42,075 bases of DNA, from the NCBI GenBank assembly GCA_002238645.1, contig MPMT01000040.1, positions 1-42,075 of the forward strand, written 5' to 3'. The translations under genes were made by a program, and so were the position numbers. Positions within the stretch are counted from its first letter, which is position 1; every line of letters starts with the position of its first letter. Below are positions 16,446-24,030 of the stretch, piece by piece. Source of the DNA: Alphaproteobacteria bacterium bin52. Lineage in GTDB: Bacteria > Pseudomonadota > Alphaproteobacteria > Thalassobaculales > Thalassobaculaceae. Under the pieces are notes generated by a model. It did no database searches and was not told where the DNA came from. It saw only the letters and a list, made by a program, of their open reading frames with translations.

Positions 16446-18392
16446 CTACAGGTTTTCGGCGACACCGTGGCCGCCCAGGATTGCGGACTGGAGGTTGCGC
16501 GGTGACCGGCAGTCACCGACCAGGTGCACCTCGAGCCCGCCGAGTTCGCCCAGGAGCCCGTCACAGGCAATCCGCGGTGTCGCATGCACCACCAGGTCGA
16601 CCCCCTCGATCGCCGTCTGCTCGAGACTGTACGGGTTGCGCAGCTCAAGAACGCCGTCGGCGAACCGGACGGTTTCCAGTGCGGGCAGAAGCGTGACCCC
16701 GGCGGAATGAAGCCTGCGGAACACGCCGATGGCACTGCAGTGATTGACCCCGCCGGCAAAGGCGGGCCGCGACGTCGCCAGGATGACCCGGCGGAAGCTC
16801 CGGGCCAGCAGGTCGGCCACGCCGTAGACCGCCGCGGTCTGGTCCTCATCCACCAGCACCGCGCACTCTCCCCGGTGTTCGTGGCCTGCGGCGACCAGGT
16901 CGCGGGCCGGAATCATCCGGGGGCCGGGATCGAGACCCGCCGGGAGCCGCTGCACCGAACCCGTGGCCAGCACGACCGCGTCGGCGTCGTAGGAGCGGAT
17001 ACGGTCGGGATCCGCCCGGTGGCCCACGACGATCTCCACGCCGTAGCGCTCGCACATCCGCAACTGGTGCTCGATGATCCGCCCCATCTCGTCGCGACCG
17101 GGCAGGTCGGCCTCGAGCCTGAGCGCGCCGCCCGGCCGGGAGCCACCGCAGAACATGGTCACTCCGTGGCCCCGGGCCGCAGCGACCCAGGCGGTCTCGA
17201 GCCCGGCGGGCCCGCCCCCGATGACCAGGACCCTTTTCGCGTCGGCTGCCGGTTCCGGCACCCTGTCCGCTTCACCGGCCCGGCCGATGTGCGGCGTGTG
17301 GTGGTCGGACACCGGCTTGCCCCGGTGTACTTCGCCCCACGGGAAGTTGTCGAACACGCTCGGCCTGATGTCCCCGGCCTGTCCGCGCATCGCCTTGTTC
17401 GCCCACGCGGCATCGGCGATCAGGGCACGGGTCATGCCGACCAGGTCGCCGTAGCCATCGGCCACCACCCTGTCGGCCAGCTCGGGCGTGCCGATGCGCC
17501 CCAGCGCCATCACCGGGATCCCGCCGGCGGCCTCGCGCATGCGCCGGTGCAGGTCGATGAAGTGACCGGGCCTGAAGTACAGGTCCGGGACATGGGTCTC
17601 GAGACTGAGACTGAAATTGCCCTGGCCGTATGCCAGGTAGTCGAAATCCCCCGTCGCGGCCAGGCGGCGCGTGATCCGTTCCGCCTCGGCGGGGTCGATC
17701 CCGCCCGCCACACCCTCGTCGGCCGGCGCCTTCAGGCCGATTGCGAATGAGGAACCGCATGCCGCCCGGATCCCTGCCGCGATCTCGCGAACGAACCTGG
17801 TCCGGCCCTCGAGATCGCCTCCGTAGATATCGGTCCGCGTATTCGACGCCGGCGACAGGAACTGCATGATCAGGTACCCGTGGGCGCCATGCAGTTCCAC
17901 GCCGTCGAAGCCGCAGGCGTGCAGGCGCCGCGCCGTCTCGACGAAGGTTCCGACCACGCGGACGACCTCATCGGTCGACATCACGTGCGGAACCGTCCAG
18001 CTGTAGGGGTCGGGCAGATCCGACACGCCGATCGGCGCCTTCGTCGGGTGCCACAGCTGCTGCCGGCCGGGATGCCACAGCTGTCCGATCAACAGCGCGC
18101 CCTCGCCCTGCACGTCACGTGCGATGGCGCGGAACGCATCGTCGTTGACCGGTTCGTACCCGATCACGGTCGTCGACTGGGCGATGGCCTCGGGGTCCAC
18201 CGCGATGATCTCGGTGACCAGCATGGCGGCACCGCCGCGGGCCCGTTCGAGCAGGAAGTTGCGCCACGGATCGGTGATCCGGTTGTCCCTGGCCAGGTTG
18301 GTCACAGTGGCGCACAGGCAGACACGGTTGCGCAGCCGTCGGCCGGCCACCACGATCGGCGAGAACAGGGCGGGGAACGCGGGGTCGGTCAT
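16446..18392 (-). CDS. Old-yellow-enzyme/FadH-like flavoprotein lacking the Fe-S cysteines
   Basis: 648 residues with the two-part layout of 2,4-dienoyl-CoA reductase and trimethylamine dehydrogenase. Residues 1-335 are an OYE-type TIM barrel with FMN (GQLWHPGRQ, FDGVELHGAHGYLIMQFLSP at about 162-181, DIYGGDLEGRTRF, ALGRIGTPELA). Residues 386-648 are an FAD/NAD(P)-binding domain (VLVIGGGPAGLETAWVAA, ADAVVLATGS, C-terminal VHLVGDCRSPRNLQSAILGG). In the family, residues just after the barrel read C-I-G-C-N-x-x-C followed by a fourth Cys and hold a 4Fe-4S cluster that carries electrons between FMN and FAD. Here that stretch is IRPSVFDNFPWGEVHRGKP and no Cys occurs between about 330 and 385. It would reduce or demethylate a substrate by some other electron route. 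It leads a two-gene unit with the class V PLP enzyme. Confidence 0.87.
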   Translation of the reverse strand: MTDPAFPALFSPIVVAGRRLRNRVCLCATVTNLARDNRITDPWRNFLLERARGGAAMLVTEIIAVDPEAIAQSTTVIGYEPVNDDAFRAIARDVQGEGALLIGQLWHPGRQQLWHPTKAPIGVSDLPDPYSWTVPHVMSTDEVVRVVGTFVETARRLHACGFDGVELHGAHGYLIMQFLSPASNTRTDIYGGDLEGRTRFVREIAAGIRAACGSSFAIGLKAPADEGVAGGIDPAEAERITRRLAATGDFDYLAYGQGNFSLSLETHVPDLYFRPGHFIDLHRRMREAAGGIPVMALGRIGTPELADRVVADGYGDLVGMTRALIADAAWANKAMRGQAGDIRPSVFDNFPWGEVHRGKPVSDHHTPHIGRAGEADRVPEPAADAKRVLVIGGGPAGLETAWVAAARGHGVTMFCGGSRPGGALRLEADLPGRDEMGRIIEHQLRMCERYGVEIVVGHRADPDRIRSYDADAVVLATGSVQRLPAGLDPGPRMIPARDLVAAGHEHRGECAVLVDEDQTAAVYGVADLLARSFRRVILATSRPAFAGGVNHCSAIGVFRRLHSAGVTLLPALETVRFADGVLELRNPYSLEQTAIEGVDLVVHATPRIACDGLLGELGGLEVHLVGDCRSPRNLQSAILGGHGVAENL

Positions 18393-18594
18393 GTGGACAT
18401 CTTCCGTGCCGGGTTGGCGGCGACTGTAGCACCGAACATGCGCGCCCGGGCGGCGGGAACACCGCTCTCCCCGACACCATGCGCATGGGGGAACACCGCG
18501 ACGGACAACGACGGTGCTGGCACCACCCGGCCCTCACCGGGCAAGTGCGGCCGGGCGACGTGCTGGCGAGGTGGACGGCCCCCGGGGAGCGCTC

Positions 18595-19734
18595 TCAGGC
18601 CACGTTGGTCAGCACGACGGTGCCGCTCGCGCCGAACATGCCCCCCACACCGTGCACCACCGAGATCTCGGCGTCCTCGACCTGGGCCGGGGCCTCGCCG
18701 CGCATCTGGCGCACGCCTTCCTGCAACGCGTACATGCCGTACATGCCCGAGTGCATGTAGCTCAGCCCGCCGCCGTTGGTATTGAGCGGCAGCGAACCGC
18801 CCGGCCGGGTGTGGCCCTCGGCGATGAACGGCCCCGCCTCGCCTCGGTCGACGAAACCGAGATCCTCCAGGCCGTAGATGGGCAGGTGGGCGAAGGCGTC
18901 GTAGATCATCAGGTGATCGACGTCGCCGTGACTGATGCCGGCGGATGCGAACGCCCTCGCCCCGGCAACCCGGAACGCCGCCGAGGAAGTGAAATCGTCC
19001 ATCTGGCTGATCAGTGGCGTCTCGCCGCTCTCTCCGGTTCCGCGGACGTAGACCGGGGGCCTGCGCATGTCACGCGCCCGCTCGGACCGGGTCAGCACCA
19101 GGGCGCCGCCACCGTCGGTGACCAGGCAGCACATCAGCAGCCGGAACGGGTAACAGATCATCCGCGAGCCCAGCACGTCGTCCACTGTGATCGAATCGCG
19201 GAAACTCGCACGCGGATTGAGGCCGGCCCATTCGCGCTGCACGACGGCGACCATCGCCAGCGTCTCCTCGGTCAGGCCGTACTGCTTCATGTAGCGCAGC
19301 ACCGGGATGGTGAACATCGTCGGCGGCCTGGTCACCCCGTAGGGCCGTTCGAACTGCTGCTGGAACAGCGAGGGGAAGATCGACGAGCCGTGCCGGCCGA
19401 GCCCCGAGCGCCCGCTTTCGCCGTGGGTGATCAGGACGGTGGTGCAGAGCCCCTCGTTGATCGCGGCGGCGGCATGGCGCACCAGCAGCATGAAGGAACA
19501 GCCGCCGACCGAGGTCCCGTCCAGCCACTCGGGCACGATGCCGAGGTAGTGCGCGATCTCGACCGGGTTGTGACCTCCGGTCGCGATTCCGTCGATGTCG
19601 CCGAGCTCGAGCCCAGCATCGGCGATCGCGTTGAGCGCCGCGTCGGCATGCAGCTGTACCTGCGACATGGTCGGGACCTTGCCGAGCTCGGTGGTTTCAG
19701 AAGCACCGACAATGGCAACGGAGTTGGGCCTCAT
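18595..19734 (-). CDS. SCP2-type thiolase (thiolase-like acyl-CoA lyase subunit)
   Basis: 379 residues from the ATG at 19734. Thiolase-fold signs: SVAIVGASETTELGK at the N-terminus, SVGGCSFMLL with the candidate nucleophile Cys79, DDFTSSAAFRVAGARAFASAGISHGDVDHLMIYDAFA in the middle, LPLNTNGGGLSYMHSG, and the C-terminal HGVGGMFGASGTVVL with the His. This is the SCP-x/nonspecific lipid-transfer thiolase group. Members cleave 3-oxoacyl-CoA or perform retro-aldol cleavage and often need a DUF35 partner, which here is encoded directly upstream with 1 nt between the genes. It is the last gene of a four-gene minus-strand unit. Confidence 0.86.
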   Translation of the reverse strand: MRPNSVAIVGASETTELGKVPTMSQVQLHADAALNAIADAGLELGDIDGIATGGHNPVEIAHYLGIVPEWLDGTSVGGCSFMLLVRHAAAAINEGLCTTVLITHGESGRSGLGRHGSSIFPSLFQQQFERPYGVTRPPTMFTIPVLRYMKQYGLTEETLAMVAVVQREWAGLNPRASFRDSITVDDVLGSRMICYPFRLLMCCLVTDGGGALVLTRSERARDMRRPPVYVRGTGESGETPLISQMDDFTSSAAFRVAGARAFASAGISHGDVDHLMIYDAFAHLPIYGLEDLGFVDRGEAGPFIAEGHTRPGGSLPLNTNGGGLSYMHSGMYGMYALQEGVRQMRGEAPAQVEDAEISVVHGVGGMFGASGTVVLTNVA

Positions 19735-19735
19735 C

Positions 19736-20149
19736 TCACGACTCCCGGGCCGGTCTGAACTGGGGCAGGGTGATCTCGTCGTTGATCTTCTCGAAACACA
19801 CATCGAGCGGCATGTCGAGGACCAGCGCTTCGGGTGTCTGCGCGCACTCCAGGATGTTGCACATCATCTTCGGTCCCTCCTCGAGCAGCGCCACGGCGAT
19901 GGCGTAGGGCGGCTCGAATCCGGGCGCCGGCAGATGGCTGATGACGTAGCTGTGCAGCGTGGCCCGGCCGGACGCCCGGAATACCGACACGTAGGTCGAG
20001 CCACATTTCGGGCAAAAATGCCGCGGCGGGAAGTAGACCGTCCCGCAGGCCTCGCAGCGCTGCAGCCGCAGTTCGCCGCGGCGGGTCCCTTCCCAGAAAT
20101 GGCTGGTCTCAGGCGTGGGCCGCGGCAGTTCGCGTTCGCCCTGTGGCAT
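19736..20149 (-). CDS. DUF35 zinc-ribbon/OB-fold protein, thiolase partner
   Basis: 137 residues. The N-terminal helix (T-P-E-T-S-H-F-W-E-G-T-R-R-G-E-L) leads to a rubredoxin-like zinc ribbon with Cys32, Cys35, Cys46 and Cys49 (CEACGTVYFPPRHFCPKCG), then an OB fold (RATLHSYVISHLPAPGFEPPYAIAVALLEEGPKM). These proteins form complexes with SCP2-type thiolases or MaoC-like hydratases and are needed for their activity or stability. Its stop and the thiolase start are 1 nt apart, which strongly supports a complex of the two. The gene is 30 nt after the MaoC hydratase gene. Confidence 0.92.
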   Translation of the reverse strand: MPQGERELPRPTPETSHFWEGTRRGELRLQRCEACGTVYFPPRHFCPKCGSTYVSVFRASGRATLHSYVISHLPAPGFEPPYAIAVALLEEGPKMMCNILECAQTPEALVLDMPLDVCFEKINDEITLPQFRPARES

Positions 20150-20179
20150 GGATTGTCCCCTCCGGTTGGCGCCCGCGGA

Positions 20180-21049
20180 TCAGTCCGCGATCTCCGCGCG
20201 TCCGTTGTTCAGCACCACCACGTCGCGTTCGACGACGCGGGAGCGGAACGACACCACCGGGCCGTCCTGCCAGATCTCGGTGCGGATTGTCTCTCCGGGA
20301 TAGACGGGAGCGGAAAACCGCAGCTGCATCGCCCTGAAGCGGCGCGCGTCGTACCCGCAGCACGTCCTGAGCAGTGCGTGTCCCGCCACGCCCAGCGTGC
20401 ACAGACCGTGCAGGATCGGCTTTTCGAACCCCGCCGCCCGGGCCACCGCCGGGCTGGCATGCAGCGGGTTCCAGTCACCCGACAGCCGGTAGACCAGTGC
20501 CGCCCTGGCCACGGTCGGAAGGTCGACCACCATGTCGGGAGCACGCTCGGGCAGGCGGTGCGGGGCCGGAGCCTCGTCGCTCGGGCCGCCGTAGCCCCCG
20601 TTTCCGCGCGCGAATGTGGTCGAGGTCAGCGTGGCAAGCGGCGTCCCGGACCCGGTATCGGTAAGCGTGCGCTCGGTCAGGATCAGCGCACCCTTGCCGG
20701 CTCCCTTGTCGACTACCCCGACGATCCGGGAAGCAGCCGAGATCGTCGCCTCGACGGGGATCGGCGCATGCAGTTCGAGCTTCTGCTCCCCGTGCAGGAT
20801 GCGGACCCAGTCGACGCCGCTCTCGGGGTCGCGCGCCCAGAAGCCGGGGCTGCCCAGGACCACCGCCATGGTGGGCAGGGCGGCAAATCCGTCCGCTTCC
20901 TCGAACACGTAGCGCAGCTCGTCCTCGTCCATCGGGTCGGTGCCCAGTCCGACGCCGAGCGCGTAGAGAATGGTGTCGCGCGCGCCGTAGGTCTGCCTGA
21001 CCTCGTCGAAGGACCAGTTCTTCAGGCGGTGGTAGTCGAAGGTAGCCAT
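20180..21049 (-). CDS. MaoC-type (R)-specific enoyl-CoA hydratase (hydratase 2-like)
   Basis: 289 residues with a double hot-dog layout like the hydratase-2 part of peroxisomal MFE-2. The N-terminal half (YGARDTILYALGVGLG, LPTMAVVLGSPGFW, VRILHGEQKLELHAPIPVEA) is the degenerate hot-dog. The C-terminal half has the catalytic hydratase 2 motif, YRLSGDWNPLHASP followed by AAGFEKPILHGLCTLG, with the Asp/His pair. It adds water to trans-2-enoyl-CoA to give (R)-3-hydroxyacyl-CoA, by family knowledge. Second gene of the minus-strand unit, 14 nt after the SDR gene. Confidence 0.92.
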   Translation of the reverse strand: MATFDYHRLKNWSFDEVRQTYGARDTILYALGVGLGTDPMDEDELRYVFEEADGFAALPTMAVVLGSPGFWARDPESGVDWVRILHGEQKLELHAPIPVEATISAASRIVGVVDKGAGKGALILTERTLTDTGSGTPLATLTSTTFARGNGGYGGPSDEAPAPHRLPERAPDMVVDLPTVARAALVYRLSGDWNPLHASPAVARAAGFEKPILHGLCTLGVAGHALLRTCCGYDARRFRAMQLRFSAPVYPGETIRTEIWQDGPVVSFRSRVVERDVVVLNNGRAEIAD

Positions 21050-21063
21050 GACGTCTCCAGGTG

Positions 21064-21981
21064 TCAGATCGGATCCCAGCTGAACACGTCCGCCGACCTG
21101 TCAAGCGGGTAGAAGTCGGCCGACATCGCCGGGATGGCATGGTCAAGCACGGTTTCCGGCGTCCATCCCTCGGCCCGGTGAACCGAGCGCAACGGACGGG
21201 ACTGTCCCATCAGGAAGATCTCGTTGTTCCGTACCCCGAAGATCTGGCCGGTCACCGCGGACCGGTCCGAACACAGTGCAACGGCAACCGGCGCGATCTT
21301 TGCGGTGGTCATGGTCTTGAGCTTTTCCACCCGCTCCCGCTGTGCCTCGTCACCGATGGGGATGGTGCCGATCATCCGGCTCCAGGCGAAGGGCGAGATG
21401 CAGTTCGACCGCACGTTGAACCGCGTCATGTCGAGCGCGATCGACTTGGACAGCCCGGCAATGCCGAGCTTGGCCGCCGCGTAGTTGGCCTGGCCGAAGT
21501 TGCCGATCAGCCCGGAGGTCGACGTCATGTGGATGAAAGCGCCGGACTCCTGCTGGCGAAACACCGTCGCGGCCGCCCGGCTGACGTTGAAACTGCCCTT
21601 CAGGTGAACCGCAATCACCGAATCCCAGTCGTCTTCGGTCATCCTGTGGAAGATGACGTCACGCAGGATGCCGGCGTTGTTGATGACGACGTCGAGGCGG
21701 CCGAACTCGGACATGGCCTGGTCGACCATGCTCTGCGCGGCATCGAAATCCGACACGCTGTCGAAGTTCACCACCGCTGCCCCGCCGACGTCCTCAATCT
21801 CCTTTGCCACCTCGAGTGCCGGGATGCGGTCTGCCCCCTCGCCCCGGGTGGTGCCACCGAGGTCGTTGACCACCACCTTCGCACCTGCCGCAGCGAAGGC
21901 CAGTGCATAGTCCCGGCCGATTCCGCGGCCGGCTCCGGTCACGAGCGCGACCTTGCCCTCGAGCAGCCTGTCTTGTGTCAT
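21064..21981 (-). CDS. MFE-2-like (R)-3-hydroxyacyl-CoA dehydrogenase (SDR)
   Basis: 305 residues from the ATG at 21981. SDR features: TGAGRGIGRDYALAFAAAGAKVVVND at the N-terminus, NNAGILRD, a Ser in HMTSTSG, and Y-A-A-A-K in QANYAAAKLGI. The GRDYALAFAAAGAKVVVNDLGG form and the length over 300 residues match the dehydrogenase domain of peroxisomal multifunctional enzyme 2 and its bacterial stand-alone relatives, which oxidise (R)-3-hydroxyacyl-CoA with NAD+. It is the first gene of the four-gene unit (SDR, MaoC, DUF35, thiolase). It diverges from the acyl-CoA dehydrogenase gene, with 142 nt between starts, which should hold the promoters for both. Confidence 0.87.
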   Translation of the reverse strand: MTQDRLLEGKVALVTGAGRGIGRDYALAFAAAGAKVVVNDLGGTTRGEGADRIPALEVAKEIEDVGGAAVVNFDSVSDFDAAQSMVDQAMSEFGRLDVVINNAGILRDVIFHRMTEDDWDSVIAVHLKGSFNVSRAAATVFRQQESGAFIHMTSTSGLIGNFGQANYAAAKLGIAGLSKSIALDMTRFNVRSNCISPFAWSRMIGTIPIGDEAQRERVEKLKTMTTAKIAPVAVALCSDRSAVTGQIFGVRNNEIFLMGQSRPLRSVHRAEGWTPETVLDHAIPAMSADFYPLDRSADVFSWDPI

Positions 21982-22123
21982 GACGCGATTCTCCACGGTT
22001 TCACGCCGGGTTGCGTGGCTTGCGCACCGGTCCGGTTGAGAGTACCAAGGCCACACTTAGTTCAAGACGGACCGGTTTTCCATCACCTGCGTGATGGGAT
22101 CGGAACCCGGCGGGAGGAACGCG

Positions 22124-23275
22124 ATGCTGCGGCGCACGCTGTTCGGCGAGGAGCACGACGCGTTCCGCGACTCGGTCAGGCGTTTCGTCGCCAGCGAGAT
22201 CACGCCGCACCACGCGCAGTGGGAACGCGACGGGATCGTGAGCCGCGACGTGTGGCGTGCGGCAGGCGAGCACGGGCTGCTCTGCTGCACCGTTCCGGAA
22301 GACCGGGGCGGCCCGGGAGGCGATTTCCTGCACAGCGTGGTGGTGATCGAGGAACTGGCCCGGGCAGGCGCCAGCGGCCCCGCGTTTTCCCTGCACTCCG
22401 ACATCATCGTTCCCTACATCCAGGCCTATGGCAGCGAGGACCAGAAGGTCGAGTGGCTGCCGCGGGTGGCCGCCGGCGAAACCGTCACCGCGATCGGCAT
22501 GACCGAGCCTTCGGCCGGTTCCGACCTGCAGGCAATCCGCACCCGGGCCGTGCGTGACGGCAACCACTTCGTCGTCAACGGCCAGAAGCTCTACATCTCG
22601 AACGGCCAGATCGCCGACCTGTACGTCATCGCCTGCAAGACCGACCCGGATCTCGGCGGCAAGGGCGTGTCGCTGCTGCTGGTCGAGGGAGACCGCGAGG
22701 GGTTCGAGCGGGGTCGCAACCTCGACAAGATCGGCTGCCGGGCCCAGGACACCTCGGAGCTGTTCCTGCGCGACGTCCGGGTCCCGATCACCAACCTGCT
22801 GGGACAGGAAGGCCGCGGCTTCGTGCAGCTGATGCAGCAGCTGCCCCAGGAACGCCTGGTGGTCGCGATCCGGTGCGCAGCCTCGATCGAGGCGGCACTC
22901 GAGGAAACGGTCCGCTACACCGCGGACCGGACCGCCTTCGGCCGGCGCATCATCGATTTCCAGAACACGCGGTTTGCGCTGGCCGAGGTCAGGACCGCCG
23001 CCATGGCCACCCGCGCCTTCATCGACCAGTGCATTGCGTGCCACCTGGACGGCGGGCTCAGCTCCGAGGACGCCGCCGCGGCAAAGCTGCATGCCACCGA
23101 GACCCTCGGGCGGGTCGTCGACGACTGCCTGCAGCTGCACGGCGGTTACGGCTACATGCAGGAGGTCCCCATCGCCCGGGCCTGGATCGACGCCCGGATG
23201 TCACGCATCGCCGGCGGATCTTCGGAGATCATGAAGGAGATCATCGGACGGGACCTGATTGCGGGCTCCGGCTGA
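22124..23275 (+). CDS. Acyl-CoA dehydrogenase (LCAD/IVD-like catalytic site)
   Basis: 383 residues from the ATG at 22124 behind GGGAGG. It has the N-terminal helical domain, the FAD-binding beta domain (IGMTEPSAGSDLQAIRT, VVNGQKLYISNGQIAD), GRGFVQLMQQLPQERL, RYTADRTAFGRRIIDFQNTRF, and the C-terminal LQLHGGYGYMQEVPIARAWIDARMSRIAGGSSEIMKEII. In medium- and short-chain enzymes the catalytic Glu is in the Y-E-G-T of the last block; here that is I-A-G-G. In long-chain and isovaleryl-CoA dehydrogenases the Glu lies in L-P-Q-E-R-L, present here at residue 243. It probably introduces the 2,3 double bond that feeds the divergently encoded hydratase. The stop is 6 nt from the phaB stop (convergent). 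Confidence 0.92.
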   Translation: MLRRTLFGEEHDAFRDSVRRFVASEITPHHAQWERDGIVSRDVWRAAGEHGLLCCTVPEDRGGPGGDFLHSVVVIEELARAGASGPAFSLHSDIIVPYIQAYGSEDQKVEWLPRVAAGETVTAIGMTEPSAGSDLQAIRTRAVRDGNHFVVNGQKLYISNGQIADLYVIACKTDPDLGGKGVSLLLVEGDREGFERGRNLDKIGCRAQDTSELFLRDVRVPITNLLGQEGRGFVQLMQQLPQERLVVAIRCAASIEAALEETVRYTADRTAFGRRIIDFQNTRFALAEVRTAAMATRAFIDQCIACHLDGGLSSEDAAAAKLHATETLGRVVDDCLQLHGGYGYMQEVPIARAWIDARMSRIAGGSSEIMKEIIGRDLIAGSG

Positions 23276-23281
23276 CGGCGC

Positions 23282-24004
23282 TCAGTACATGTGCTGGCCG
23301 CCATTGATCGACAGGGTCGAGCCGGTGATGAAGCCGGCATCGTCGGCAACCAGGAACGCGACACCCCGGGCAATCTCGTCGGCCTTGCCAAGACGGCCGA
23401 CCGGGATACGCTCGACGATCTTCTCCAGAACGTTGGCCGGCACCGCAGCAACCATGTCGGTGTCGATGTAGCCCGGCGCGATCGCGTTGACCGTGATGTT
23501 GTAGCGTGCCCCTTCCTGGGCGAGCGCCTTGGTGAAGCCGTGAATGCCGGACTTGGCCGCGGCGTAGTTGACCTGGCCGTACTGCCCGCCCTGGCCGTTG
23601 ATCGAACCGACATTGACCACGCGGCCGAACCTGCGTTCGCGCATGCCCTCGATCGTGGCCCGGCACATGTTGAAACATGAGCCGAGATTGGTGTCGATCA
23701 CCGCCTGCCACATCGCCTGGTCCATGCGGTGCATGGTGCCGTCGCGCGTGATACCGGCATTGTTGACCAACACGTCGACCGGGCCGAGTTCCGCCTCGAC
23801 CTGCCCGATCCCGGCTACACAGGCCTCGTGGTCGGAGACGTCCCAGCGAAACACCGGGATGCCGGTCTCGTCGCGGAATGCCCGGGCCCTTGCATCGTTA
23901 CCGGCATAGTTCGCGGCAACACTGTAGCCGTCGTCCCTGAGCCGGACGCTGATCGCCCGACCGATTCCCCGGGTTCCGCCGGTAACCAGTGCCACTCGTG
24001 CCAT
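23282..24004 (-). CDS. phaB: Acetoacetyl-CoA reductase (NADPH)
   Basis: 240 residues with SDR motifs TGGTRGIG near the N-terminus, NNAGITRDGTMHRM, GSINGQGGQYGQVNYAAAKSG with the Ser/Tyr/Lys triad, and GRLGKADEIARGVAFLVADDAGFITGSTLSINGGQHMY. The QYGQVNYAAAKSGIHGFTKALAQE block is typical of PhaB. It reduces acetoacetyl-CoA to (R)-3-hydroxybutyryl-CoA, the monomer for PHB. Co-directional with phaA, 26 nt after its stop, so a phaAB unit. Close relatives act on 3-oxoacyl-ACP (FabG), but the phaA and phaC neighbours support PhaB. Confidence 0.93.
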   Translation of the reverse strand: MARVALVTGGTRGIGRAISVRLRDDGYSVAANYAGNDARARAFRDETGIPVFRWDVSDHEACVAGIGQVEAELGPVDVLVNNAGITRDGTMHRMDQAMWQAVIDTNLGSCFNMCRATIEGMRERRFGRVVNVGSINGQGGQYGQVNYAAAKSGIHGFTKALAQEGARYNITVNAIAPGYIDTDMVAAVPANVLEKIVERIPVGRLGKADEIARGVAFLVADDAGFITGSTLSINGGQHMY

Positions 24005-24030
24005 GTCGAAGCTCCCTTACCCGGTCAGGA

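Noticed and set aside
15284..16849. N-terminal extension of the PLP enzyme to 521 residues
   Set aside because: It overlaps the flavoprotein gene in another frame on the same strand; the ATG at 16423 has a good ribosome site and normal family length.
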